Assembly (NCBI RefSeq): GCF_000003815.2
Contig: NC_049982.1
Span: forward strand, 3,212,663-3,276,662
Length of the DNA stretch: 64,000 nucleotides
Reading direction: 5' to 3'
From: Branchiostoma floridae
Taxonomy: Eukaryota; Chordata; Leptocardii; Amphioxiformes; Branchiostomatidae
Part shown: in pieces, positions 43,027 to 54,569 of the stretch
Numbering within the stretch: the stretch's first letter is position 1
Layout: the number at the start of each line of letters is the position of its first letter
The notes under the pieces: model-generated
What the model saw: the letters and a program-made list of their open reading frames with translations, nothing else
The model's database searches: none
Told to the model about the DNA's origin: nothing
Translations under genes and position numbers: made by a program

Positions 43027-46000
43027 CTAAGTTTGTTTCTTTCCTTTTTTCTGACCATTTTTCTTTCCCTTCTTTTGTCCCTTCTTCTTCCCGCCTTTTT
43101 TCTCCTTTTTCTTGCCAGGTTTCTTCCCCTTCTTCCTCTGCCTTTGTTCTTTCTTGTTCTTCTTCGCTTCTTTCGCCGGGTTTTCTTCCTCGTGATTTTT
43201 CTTCATGTCCTTATCCGGGACGGCAACGTCGCCTTCCTCTCCTGAAATAGAAACAAGCGGTCACAGCTCGGAAACGTTTTCCGTGGAAGATTCCCTCCTC
43301 ATGGATGTGATCAACTACCTTTTGAGCCCCTGTCTTTAGAGACAAAAGGAAAGTTTTCAAAAATACGTGGCGGACGTGGCCTCCCGAAAAACGTACGGAC
43401 AACTTGCACGTACGGCGGGTTGTGTCCTTAACTTTAAGCTGTAAGGCAGACCGAACTAACGCTGGCCAGATAATTATCTTTCTAAAAAAAAGTCGTTTGC
43501 CTAACAATCTAATGAAGCTATTCACGTATGTTCCGTATTGTTATGTTCTTGTCTTTCAGATTTTTTTTAACCCGGGCAAAGTTGCATAGGACCAGGCGGA
43601 AAGGTATAGATGATTAGAATGATAGTGGTAAAATGATGAAAGACTTACCGCCTTCAGCACCCGGATCATCTCCCATCGGCACCAGGTACCCCTCGGAGTC
43701 CAGGCGGAAGCGCTGCGCCTGCTCCGTCAGGGAGAACGCCCGCCTGCCGAGATCCACCAGGAGCAGGTTCCCGTCCTCGTCGTACCTGTAGGCGCGGCCG
43801 TCCCGCGAGAAGTACACCACGTTTCCCTGCGAGTCGTACGTGTAGGTGCGGCCGCGCGGCGTGCGGTACCGCTCCGTGCCGCCGAACACCACGTACACAA
43901 CCTCCCCATCCTCGTCGAACCGGTACCGCCGGCCGTCAGACGCCGTGTAGATCCGCTGGCCCAGCGCGTCCACGATGAACCGCTCTGTCGTGGTGGTGGT
44001 CGTGGTCCGGCCACCTCCTCCCCCTCCTGTCGTGATGAAAACGATTCTCCCCTCGTCGTCGTACCTGTAGCGCCGCCCGTCAGAGGCGGTGTAGATGTCG
44101 TTACCGCCGAAGACGAGGTAGATGATCTCTCCGTCGTCATCGTATCGGTACCTTCGGCCGTCTGTTGTGGTGTAGATGCGCTGTCCAAGCGCGTCTATGA
44201 TGTAACGCGTGGTGGTGGTCGTCGTCGTGGTCCCTCCCCCTGTGCTGGTGACGTAGACGATCCTTCCCTGCGCGTCGTACCTGTAGCGCCGCCCATCTGA
44301 AGCGGTGTAAATATCGCTTCCTCCGTACACAATGTATATTATCTCCCCTTCGTCGTCATACCTGTACCTGCGGCCATCAGTGGTGCTGTAGATGCGTTGT
44401 CCTAAGGCATCGATGGTGTACCGTTCTGTGGTAGTGGTTGTAGTGGTTGTAATATACACTACTCCTCCATCAGCATCGTACCTATAGCGCCGCCCGTCTG
44501 AAGCGGTGTAGATGTCACTTCCACCGTACACGATGTACACAATCTCTCCGTCATCGTCATAGCGATACCTACGGCCATCGTTTGTAGTGTAGATGCGTTG
44601 TCCTAAGGCATCGATGGTGTACCGTTGTGTGGTGGTTGTTGTAGTGGTTGTAATGTACACTATTCTGCCATCTGCACCGTACCTGTAGCGTCGCCCGTCT
44701 GAAGCGGTGTAGATGTCACTTCCTCCGTACACGATGTACACAATCTCTCCGTCATCGTCATAGCGATACCTACGGCCATTGTTTGTAGTGTAGATGCGTT
44801 GTCCTAAGGCATCGATGGTGTACCGTTCTGTGGTAGTGGTTGTAGTGGTTGTAATATACACTACTCTTCCATCAGCACCGTACCTGTAGCGCCGCCCGTC
44901 TGAAGAGGTGTAGATGTCACTTCCACCGTACACGATGTACACAATCTCTCCGTCATCGTCATAACGATACCTACGGCCATCGTTTGTAGTGTAGATGCGT
45001 TGTCCTAAGGCATCGATGGTGTACCGTTCTGTGGTAGTCGTTGTAGTGGTTGTAATATACACTACTCTCCCATCAGCATCGTACCTATAGCGCCGCCCGT
45101 CTGAAGCGGTGTAGATGTCACTTCCACCGTACACGATGTATACAATCTCTCCGTCATCGTCGTACCGGTACCTGCGGCCGTCGGTTGTGGTGTAGATGCG
45201 CTGTCCTAACGCATCAATGGTGTACCGCTCTGTAGTGGTGGTTGTAGTGGTTGTAACATACACCACTCTGCCGTTTGCGTCATAGCGATAGCGACGTCCG
45301 TCCGAAGCGGTGTAGACGTCACTTCCCCCGTACACGATGTATATGATCTCCCCTTCGTCGTCATACCTATACCTGCGGCCGTCAGAAGTGGTGTAGATGC
45401 GTTGCCCTAGCCCATCGATGGTGTACCGCTCTGTAGTAGTGGTTGTAGTAGTGGTTGTGACATACACTATCCTGCCGTCTGCACCGTACCGGTACCTCCG
45501 ACCATCAGAAGAGGTGTAGATGTCGCTACCGCCGTACACGATGTAGATCACGTTACCCGTGTCGTCGTAGCGGTACCTTCGGCCGTCCCTAGAGGTGTAT
45601 ATTCGCTGTCCCAGCGCGTCGGTGGTTGTAGTGGCATCGGTGCCGCCGCCGCCGCCGGTGGACGGACGGCCGCCCCCACCGGTACCGCCCGTGGTAGTGG
45701 TCCCGGTGACGATGCCGGTCCCGCCGCCCGTCCCGAACGTCTCCAGGACGGTTCCCCTAGCGGTGTAGATACGTGGTCTGTACGAGCTCCAGCTCCAGCC
45801 CCGCCAGTACCTGTAGATATGGAACAAAAACTGGAAGTCATGAAAATGCATCGAATGATAAAAACCTGGATAAAGAACTGGAGGGGGTAGTACAGCGGGT
45901 AGATGAATACAATCAATATCCCGTACCTGTCCGTGAAGGTCATGTGGATGTGCCAGTACAGCAGGTAGGTACGTACATGTCCGTGAAGGTCATGTGGATG

Positions 46001-49000
46001 TGCCAGTACAGCAGGTAGGTACGTACCTGTTTGTAAAGGTCATGTGGATGTGCCAGTACAGCAGGTAGGTACGTACCTGTCCGTGAAGGTCATGTGGATG
46101 TGCCAGTACAGCAGGTAGGTACGTACCTGTCCGTGAAGGTCATGTGGATGTGCCAATACAGCAGGTAGGTACGTACCTGTCTGTAAAGGTCATGTGGACG
46201 TGCCAGTACAGCAGGTAGGTACGCACCTGTCCGTGAAGGTCATGTGGATGTGCCAGTACAGCAGGTAGGTACGTACCTGTCCGTGAAGGTCATGTGGATG
46301 TGCCAGTACAGCAGGTAGGTACGTACCTGTCTGTAAAGGTCATGTGGATGTGCCAGTACAGCAGGTAGGTACGTACATGTCCGTGAAGGTCATGTGGATG
46401 TGCCAGTACAGCAGGTAGGTACGTACATGTCCGTGAAGGTCATGTGGATGTGCCAATACAGCAGGTAGGTACGCACCTGTCCGTGAAGGTCATGTGGATG
46501 TGCCAGTACAGCAGGTAGGTACGTACCTGTCCGTGAAGGTCATGTGGATGTGCCAGTACAGCAGGTAGGTACGTACCTGTCTGTAAAGGTCATGTGGATG
46601 TGCCAGTACAGCAGGTAGGTACGTACATGTCCGTGAAGGTCATGTGGATGTGCCAGTACAGCAGGTAGGTACGTACATGTCCGTGAAGGTCATGTGGATG
46701 TGCCAGTACAGCAGGTAGGCGTAGGAGGTCCGGAAGCCCGACACGTCCCCGCGCACGGCACCGACCCTGCTCACGATCAGCCGGTAGTACGCCTGGATCT
46801 CCCGTAGCGACAGCCGCCCGTCCTGTAGGGAAACAAGCACAAGTATAGTCACCAGGAGTTACCGGGCCCAACCCGCCCCTGCCGCCGCCCGCCCCGCTCA
46901 GCACGGCCCGATAGTACGCCTGGATCTCCCGCAACGACAGCCGCCCGTCCTGTAGGGAAACAAGCACCGCCTATAGTCACCAGGAGTTACCGGCCCTACC
47001 CACAACCCCGCCCCGACCGCGTCGCCCCTGCCGCCGCCCGCCCCGCTTAGCACGGCTCGGTAGTACGCCTGGATCTCCTGTAGGTTTAGCCGGCTGGTCT
47101 GTAGGAAAACAAGCACAAGCTACCGGATCCTACCCCCAACACAACCCCTCCAGGTTGCCACTATAACCCACCCTGATGACCCATGTTAACCCCGAACTCA
47201 CCCCGTCTGTGTCGGCCTCCTGGATCATTTTCCTGGCCTCCTCCAAGTTGCCGCCGGTACTTCCCACCCTGATGACGTAACTGATCAGCTCCGACGCATC
47301 CAGCCTTCCGTTCTCGTCGGTGTCACGTGACCGAAACTGAAACTCGATCTTGTCGTTGTCAAGGTTGAAGCCCGAGAAAAGAGCTGCGCAGCAATGAGAA
47401 TAAATGATCATTACAAATTCCACGCGCACTACATTTAGATCCTAGGTAGATACATTCCAACGGATTGTATAATTTGTCGTATGTCGTATAAAGAGGCGTC
47501 TTATTTTTATTAGATCTCGAATCAACGTAGATAATCAGATTCGTCACTTCGTGACGTCATAACGTACGTGACAGGCGCTATATGACATAACTTCGGTATG
47601 AGACTCACCGACGAACTCATTCAGCTGCAGGGAACCGTCCTTATTTGTGTCGTAGTCTTCAATAAATTCCTGGGGACAAAAGCCATTGTTCAGAATGTTT
47701 ATGTCATCGATAAGTGATCAAACAGTTAAGCATTCAACCTTTTTAGCCATATCACCAGGGGCCTCCACCAGGCCTTTCCGCTACAAGCCATACCGTTGGT
47801 TATAGATCTTCTGAATTAGAAATCGTAGAATCCGACAAAATGTGGAATCGTTTTCCGGGAATATCAGTCTACGATTGGTTAACATCTTGCCCGGTAGAGT
47901 CTACGCCTCTAGTCCTACACCGTTAGTGTTTTTCGTTGTATCTGCGTTGAAAAAAAAAATAGAAAAATTAAAAAGTTACCTGCACCACGATTGTGTACAT
48001 CCACTCGAAGTTGTCCGGGTACAGGTAGGCGACGAACTCGTCCCGTGAGAGGAATCCGTCCCTGTCTCGGTCCGCCTGTTTCCAGCGCCGCTCGTCCCGC
48101 TCCATCCACGACATGTACGTGGTGCAGGCCGTGCCGAGCTGCCGCCGGCCTGGGTGGGGAGGGGAGGGGGGCAACATTAGAAACAAACGTACGCGTCTCC
48201 ATCTAGGCCGTGCCGAGCTGCCGACGGCCTGGGGAAATGAAAGGGGGGTTGGTAAGCTAACGTAACAGTCATGAAGTCATTTGGATAAGGACATCAGTGC
48301 CAGCCTCGATCTTCATGTACACCAGCCTAGATTCGCGAATCGGAATTCAGCCAGGTACGACCATTCATCCCGATTCGCGAATCCTGGTACGAACTGTTAA
48401 AATTCGGATTAATCCCTTGGGACTTCTATACACTACCTGGGCTTTGCTCAGTAGTGTATAGAAGAGAAGTAGTCCCCCACTTAGCGTGATTCGGACCGCC
48501 CCTTTTGGCCTACCAAGTCCGGATTGCCTGGCTGAATTTCAATTCGAGAGTCCCGGTACAACCGTTTGGGACCTCACCCTTCTGGCTGTAAGACTGAAAA
48601 TACAGCACTGCAGAGACACTAGGAGACAACCCAGCAAACCGGAGTCTATCCCACCTGCGACCGTGTTGTATGACGTCATCTTGCCGCTCCAGGCGACCCT
48701 GCCCTGCCCGTTGACGTCATACAGCTGCCACACCCTGTCGATCTCGTCCGACCACTCCCTGTCCACCAGCGCCGCCAGCCACGCAGCCAGCTCCTCCTCA
48801 GACACGAACCCGTCCCCGTTCCTGTCAATCAACTGGTAGATCGCCCTGGAGACAAACAATCAACATGCTACCGTTAGTGTCGTTCACTGGCAACAGCCAA
48901 TCAACACGTTACCATTACTGTCATTCATTGGCAACAATCAATCAACAGGTTACAGTTACTGTCAATCACTGGCAACAACCAATCAACACGTTACCTTTAC

Positions 49001-51157
49001 TGTAAATCACAAAACGCAATGATCATGTAAATGCAGAAATCTTCGCGGTGGATTAATGTTCGCGGTTTTCGCGGCGACCACTTTACCGCGAAATTAAATC
49101 CACCGCGAACAGTTTTCTATTAAGGTATTAGACTGCAGTAGATGGTGTTACCGCGAAATTAAATCCACCGCGAAAAGTCATTTTTCCCGCTACCGCGAAA
49201 TTAAATCCCCGCGAACTTAAATGCATTTACAGTAACCGTTCCTGTCAATCAATGGAAACAACCAATCAACACGTTACCGGTCCTGTCGATCACTGATAAC
49301 AACCAATCAACCCGTTACCGTTACTTCAATCACTGGCAACAACCAATCAACACGTTACCTTTACTGTAAATCACAAAACGCAATGAACATGTAACCGTTC
49401 CTGTCAATCACCGGCAACAACCAATCAACTCATCACTGTTTCTGTCAATCACCGGGTAGACTGCCCAGGCAGGAACCGATCAACACGTTACCGTTACTGT
49501 CAATAACCAAGAACAGTTCTGCCCCCTAGCGTCTACAAGCTCTTCTGCAGCCTTTAAACACTTTTCTCCCACGCCTCCTAGCAGTTGTAACCTTAAATGC
49601 AGAAGAAACCTACCCCAGTCTCCTGTTGGCCTCAGTGATGGAGAGCCCGTCGGTGGTGATGGTGGGGCAGGTGAAGGGGATCTGATCTAACCCTAACCCT
49701 AACCTTACCCTAACCCTAACCCTAACCTTACCCCAACTCACCCCAGTCTCCTGTTGGCCTCTGTGATGGAGAGCCCGTCGTCCCCCCAGCCCGTGGTGAT
49801 GGTGGGGCAGGTGAAGGGGATCTGATCTAACCCTAACCCTTACCATAACTCTAACTCTAACCCTTACCATAACCCTTACCATAACTCACCCCAGCCTCCT
49901 GTTGGCCTCGGCGATGGAGAGCCCGTCGTCCCCCCAGCCCGTGGTGATGGTGGGGCAGGTGAAGGGGATCTGATCTAACCCTAACCCTAACCTTACCCTA
50001 ACCCTAACCCTAACCTAACCCTAACCCTAACCCTAACACTAACACTAACCCTTACTCACCCCAGTCTCCTGTTGGCCTCAGTGATGGAGAGCCCGTCGTC
50101 CCCCCAGCCCGTGGTGATGGTGGGGCAGGTGAAGGGGATCTGATCTAACCCTAACCCTTACCATAACTCTAACTCTAACCCTTACCATAACCCTTACCAT
50201 AACTCACCCCAGCCTCCTGTTGGCCTCGGCGATGGAGAGCCCGTCGTCCCCCCAGCCGGTGGTGATGGTGGGGCAGGTGAAGGGGATCTGCCTGCTCACG
50301 CGGTTAGACGCCGTGTCGTTACCCGACGCCTGGTGGGGAGGGGGAGGGCTGGTTATTACAAAAAATGTAGTAGATCACTGTAACCGGGTCACGGTTTACA
50401 GTACGCATGCAGGGGGTCAGAGGTGAAGACCCTTTATTGTTCAACGGTTCTTGTCTAGACCGTGTTTCAAATTCAGATGCAGCTTTATTGCTGATTGGCA
50501 TGTGACATATAGAGCAGCCTTCACATATAGAGCATCATCAGAATGGAACAAATTACCACATGAGTTGCAAACTGTGAACACATGCAAGATTTTCAGACGG
50601 CAGCTGGTGAAACATACGCGAGACTTAGCTAAAGACACACGAGGGGCTTGATGATTTTGGATAAGGCACATACGTTTGTTTAATGATTTTTTATTGACAT
50701 GTTGTATGTGTGTATGTTGCAAACTGTATGTGTCCAAGTATTGTGTGTATTACTCCTGGAAGAGTAGTTGTTGCAATGGTATGTTAACAACTAAAGGAGC
50801 CAATGAACAATAAACAATAAACATTTTCATAAAATGAATTATGCCAACAGTTACATAAACTCACTTAACACTGATACCTGAAGTGATTCATAATCACGTT
50901 TGATACTGTGTCATGTTTTAAGGTTCCGGTTCGGAATTAAATGAAAAAGTAAGATCTAGACGGATTTTTTAGGTTTTATAAGACGTTCGTTTTGGCTCCA
51001 GGTTTTTCGGCTATCACTACAGCTATGCTTGCTGCGTCGTCACCTTCGCTGCCGCCACATCCACTTCATTCTGCTCCCTCTCTTCTACGTCCGCCAGGGG
51101 GCGCTCCTGGCCCGCTGCCCATGCACAGGCGGACAGGACGAGCAGGTACAGCTGCAT
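43027..51157 (-). CDS. Secreted six-EF-hand CREC-like protein fused to RYRYD repeats and Lys-rich tail
   Basis: Exons from the 5' end: 51157-51044, 50329-50208, 48845-48655, 48149-47980, 47669-47609, 47383-47202, 46822-46677, 45810-43649, 43241-43027. Phases agree and the model encodes about 1,120 residues. Residues 1-17 (MQLYLLVLSACAWAAGQ) form a signal peptide. Residues ~70-329 are calumenin-like, starting EANRRLGAIYQLIDRNGDG. EF loops: DRNGDGFVSEEE, DVNGQGRVAWSG (degenerate), DRDRDGFLSRDE, DTNKDGSLQLNE, DTDENGRLDASE, DTDGDGRLSLRE. In place of an ER-retrieval end comes a Gly/Thr linker, then nine ~67-residue units of DALGQRIYT..DGRRYRYD and YGGSDIYTASDGRRYRYD joined by runs of seven or eight Thr, then a tail with about half Lys ending KKGKKQT. 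The half-unit resembles YD/RHS repeats. A secreted, calcium-dependent matrix or adhesive protein is my inference. The exon-7 donor lies in an array and is uncertain (TDM or TDR before YWRG). Confidence 0.85.
43640..45650 (-). repeat. 201-bp coding tandem repeat (RYRYD domain)
   Basis: Nine units encoding DALGQRIYT at steps of about 201 bp (for example 44591, 44792, 44993 on the plus strand). Central units are over 90% alike by eye and outer ones diverge, typical of unequal crossing-over. The whole domain sits in one 2,162-bp exon. Confidence 0.95.
45915..46740 (-). repeat. Exon-7 donor-spanning array of the CREC-repeat gene, 50-bp unit x16
   Basis: Sixteen 50-bp units, each with the exon end (YWHIHMTFTD) and a GTACGT or GTACGG donor. 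Units with 'acctgtccg' offer AG|GTACG; those with 'acatgtccg' offer only AT|GTACG. The unit is not a multiple of 3, so choice of donor changes frame. The first copy (46676) or an exon of three extra units restores phase. Confidence 0.95.
46780..47110 (-). repeat. Exon-7 acceptor-side triplication
   Basis: Three versions of acceptor plus (D)GRLSLREIQAYYR with 5' ends at 46822, 46949 and 47098. The two upstream versions read on into AVLSGAGGGRG and have no good donor. The outermost has changed to TSRLNLQEIQAYYR, losing the EF-loop join. They may be decaying copies or rarely used alternative exons. Confidence 0.88.
48195..48240 (-). repeat. Partial second copy of exon-4 acceptor end
   Basis: 'ggccgtgccgagctgccg' from 48127-48145 recurs at 48209-48226 with the adjoining 'ggcctgg' acceptor: a two-copy border repeat. 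Confidence 0.8.
48330..48545. repeat. Nested inverted repeats (MITE relic)
   Basis: 'gattcgcgaatc' occurs twice; 'cttctatacactac' pairs with 'gtagtgtatagaag' around a short loop; 'aattcagccaggtac' pairs loosely with 'ttgcctggctgaatt' near 48525. Lies in the intron between exons 3 and 4. Confidence 0.65.
49025..49232. mobile_element. MITE copy, CTGTAAATGCA family
   Basis: Same element as 10212-10420, with 'taccgcgaaattaaat' blocks and the ATGCATTTACAG|TA right end. Inserted into an array of 'aacaaccaatcaacacgtta' repeats (48890-49480) that recur on both sides. Confidence 0.85.
49613..50329 (-). repeat. Exon-2 donor-spanning array with telomere-like intron filler
   Basis: The intact exon is 50329-50208. 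Four more copies of its 3' part (IPFTCPTITT..EANRRLG) with the donor follow near 50063, 49890, 49743 and 49620, at 123-173-bp steps. Between them lie (CCCTAA)n stretches, at most about 50 bp perfect, on the plus strand. Confidence 0.94.
50451..50822 (+). pseudogene. 3' end of another non-LTR retrotransposon
   Basis: The frame contains ASSEWNKLPHELQTVNTCKI, the WN.LP block seen at the end of non-LTR RT ORFs, and stops at 50649. The tail ends 'aacaataaacaataaac', a short 3' repeat as in CR1/L2-type elements. It is not part of the host gene. Confidence 0.65.
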
Positions 51158-51290
51158 GGTGCCACTGGATGGTCCCGCTGGACGGTTCCGCTGGATGGTC
51201 CCGCTGGTGCCGCCGCACAGACACTCAGGCTGCCCGCTGGATGGTCCCGCTGGTGCCGCCGCACAGACACTCAGGCTACTCGCTCGCACA
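51150..51290 (-). repeat. Direct repeats in 5' leader of the CREC-repeat gene
   Basis: 'ccgctggtgccgccgcacagacactcaggct' and 'gctggatggtcccgctgg' are each repeated two or three times. The signal-peptide ATG is at 51157. An in-frame ATG at 51289 would add 44 residues without any hydrophobic start, so I prefer 51157. Confidence 0.8.
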
Positions 51291-51299
51291 CAGGAACTC

Positions 51300-54040
51300 C
51301 TTCAAACAGAAGGGAAAACAGAATTAACTAGGGGCACCAAACCCTACCATTGTCGTCATACGATACTGGCGTTGCGTCCTTCTCATAAATTAAGAACGGA
51401 GCTCCGCCGACGTGTTGGCGACCTCCGAATGGGCATCAGCTCGGCCGACGTTCGACGGTAGATGAAAGCTGGTATGCTCCTACATTCGGCGATTTCTCGG
51501 CGACGACATCTGAGCACACAAAGCTCGTTAACAGGTTGCCCGTAGATCGCCCGAGCAACGGCTAACACTCGGCAAATAGTCGCTCTGCGATCCGTCTATT
51601 TTAGACCCTATTTTCGGTCGTAGGTCGTCCGACCTTTTTGACCCTATCCTCAGTCAGGCATCCTACAATAATCGGACGTCCGTCGTCGGTATTCCGCCCG
51701 ACTTTTGAAAGACAGGACGTGCTTCGCGCCAGCGTCGTTGTCAATTCAAGCAAACTATCTGCCGAATCGCGCCCAGGCTTATGGACGATCAGCCGGCGAT
51801 GGTTTGATTTGTGACGAGGGCTTTACGCCGCATAAGAGAATGTGATACAGTCACCCTGCCCTTGAAACTCTCTGCCAGACGCCGTAAATCTGGATACTCC
51901 GCAGACCAAGAAACGGCCGCCTTGCCGCGCACGTCTTGAACCCGAGCTGGTCTTCACTTTGATGCAATTTAAACCGTCTGTCAGTTTGTTTTTCCTGCAC
52001 CCTGCTGGGGGAAAATGTTTCTTACCTCGCAGTTGGAAAGTCATCAGAGCGCTGGTTACCTCAGGTTTGGCAGGTTCCCAACCACTGGTTATCTAACACT
52101 GAACATCACCAGACCTGCTGTTCGGAAGGTGCCTTCAGAGTTCTGGGATTGCCCTCTTGGAAGCGCATCCGTTTCAACTCGTTACTGCGTAGCGTTGAGA
52201 ACATTTTTTTAAACCTCTCAATTATTACTCATACTTTAATATATCATCATCATCCTCGTCGCCACCACCGCTTAGCTGTTTTACTCACTCATTTATTCAC
52301 GCAAACCCACACACTCACGGTTATCACTCACTCTCTCATTCACTCTCACTCACTCACTCATGATCACTCACTCACGCGCCACTTTTCATTCACTCCCTTA
52401 TTCCTGGTAGTGGTACTCAGGGCTCGTCACGTACTGGCAGCAGTTGTGTTATGTGCTAGTGTTGGCGACTCCAATGGCTACATAGACGAGCACATCAAAG
52501 AAACTTGTCCCCGGGGAATAGCACGAGAAAATTGAAGTAATTGAATGTAACAGAATCGTCCGAACACGTCCTCCTGTCACAATACTGCCAATTTTTACAC
52601 CGTACCATGACCAGATACTATCTCCACGAACAGACTAACAGTCCAAAAGGGGACTATCCGGTAGGTTTGTGTGACCCGCGATGGAGAACGGGGGTATTCC
52701 CTGGACAGGTGCAGGTGTTCCGCATTAGGCTCACCTTTCCCCTTACCTGCTCCACCCCAGGTGTTCCGTATTATGTTACCTGTACTAGCTTGGGAAGGGT
52801 CAGACCTGCACGATAAAGTTTATGACAAAAAAAAACCGTGAACAGTGATCCGCGCATTGGGGTTGTGTCGTCCTAGCAAGGCCCCATGGTCCTGGGTAGT
52901 GCTTGGGATAAGGTTTTTGCTGCGTGAAACCCGTGAGAATCATTCACCCGTCCCATTGCCGTTTTGCCGCATTTCACCTTCCTTCGTCAAGACCCGCTTT
53001 CTCTATTGTCTGAAACTTATGGGTGGCCTGCATGCTTTTTTCTCCAGGGCATATCCCGCCCGTTTTATTTCCACGTCACTCGTAACAGGATCGCTGTGAC
53101 TTAACGAAGATCGTAATCGGTGACGCATCATATAATTAGCGTGAAACATTGACAGCCCGATGCTTGTCCCCCGGAGAGTAGAGCAGTAGCCGTACGTGCA
53201 GACCTGGCTAAAGACTAGTTTCCACGTCTCTATATCTGCTCAGACCCATGTGTGTCTGCTTTACTCGCCTGACCCACTACTAAAGCTACTGCCGTGAGTT
53301 ACGGGCACCACTGTCAGTGCGACACCGGGAGTTACGGGCACCACTGTCAGTGCGACAACGGGAGGGCGCGGAAGAGCGACGCTATTCAACCTCCGATGGG
53401 GTAAATTAAACCTTCAGACGACATGCGTCAAACACAGCATCAGCCACAGAAGGAAATGTAGAATTTTCTGAGGGCTTGTCGCTAATTAAGCTGCATCAGA
53501 TCTGGTGAAATCGAGGAGGGCGTTGCTCTTCAAACCGGAGATCTCTACTTTACTTGACGTCCTGCTTGACGTTGAACTCTGCGGAGTTAAGTGTCAACAT
53601 AAGTGGGTGAACGAAACGGTTTGGTTCATAATTACAAACGTCTGTTTCCTCTGTTATAGGGAACTTGCAATTGCATTCACACCAAGTGGTCATGTTTCTG
53701 CTTTTCCTACCCAAGGTACTGCTTGCCTTCCTTCTACAGTTGAGCAGTCCTGGCTGTGCATGCTCATGAACAGCCAAACGGCAAATACATACATGTACAT
53801 ACATAAACAAATTTAGATGCTAAGTTCTTTCTTTCTTTCTTGGATTTCCCATTGATATTACTGACCGAAGGAGGCTATAAATTTGCTGTTTGTATACACT
53901 TTACATCCTTTCTGTCTGCACGAGCCGATATACATACCTAGGCTACCAACATCCATGCGAAGAAAAGTTGTAAACGCGCAACTCAATGTAGCTTTCGGAC
54001 GAGAGTTAGACTAAGAGCATTATAATTATAAACTCGATTT
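51300..54040. other. No gene seen; probable upstream/intergenic DNA
   Basis: Moderately GC-rich with scattered short frames that lack family resemblance. A 35-bp segment starting 'gagttacgggcaccactg' is repeated in tandem at 53295-53366. 'actcactc' words cluster at 52280-52390. Confidence 0.5.
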
Positions 54041-54045
54041 ATGTA

Positions 54046-54277
54046 CAGTAAATGCATTTAAGTTCGCGGTGATTAGATTTCGCGGTAGCGGGAAAAAGGA
54101 ATTTTTGCGTTGGTTTTAAGTTCGCGGTAATACCATAGACTGCAGTCTAATAAATAAAATAAATAAAAAACTAATACCATAATAGAAAAATGTTCGCGGT
54201 GGTTTTAAGTTCGCGGCGAATTGGTCGCCGCGAAAACCGCGAACATTAATCCACTGCGAACATTTCTGCATTTGCAG
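54046..54277. mobile_element. MITE copy, CAGTAAATGC family
   Basis: Reverse-orientation copy of the 10212 family with TA flanks. It has gained a 'taaataaaataaataa' insertion in the middle. Confidence 0.85.
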
Positions 54278-54569
54278 TATCATATTTAACAAGATTTTTC
54301 AGTACTTAGGACGGAGAAAAACAGTGTTATTGTATCATCAACAGATATTTACGAATTTTATGTTAGCCCTTGTCCATTGTTGCGAAATGAGACGTGCTGC
54401 CATACTGACCCATATATCACATGTCAGCCCCCAACAGAGAGGATGTCGGGATGTCAATCCGCCATGAGAACAGTCCATCAGCTGTTTACACGACACGCAG
54501 GCAGGAGCGCCAAGTACAGAACAAGAACCACATGGGCAGGGATAATGAGACAGATATGGATGTTTGTCA

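Noticed and set aside
43649-45810. Bacterial RHS/YD-repeat protein as contamination
   Set aside because: The exon is bounded by GT-AG sites in phase with EF-hand exons upstream and a Lys-rich exon downstream, so it belongs to the host gene.
49670-50050. Telomere end
   Set aside because: CCCTAA tracts are short, interrupted and placed between exon copies, with genes on both sides.
51383-52800. Several 60-130-codon frames upstream of the CREC-repeat gene
   Set aside because: No family resemblance, no splice-supported structure, and overlapping frames on both strands.
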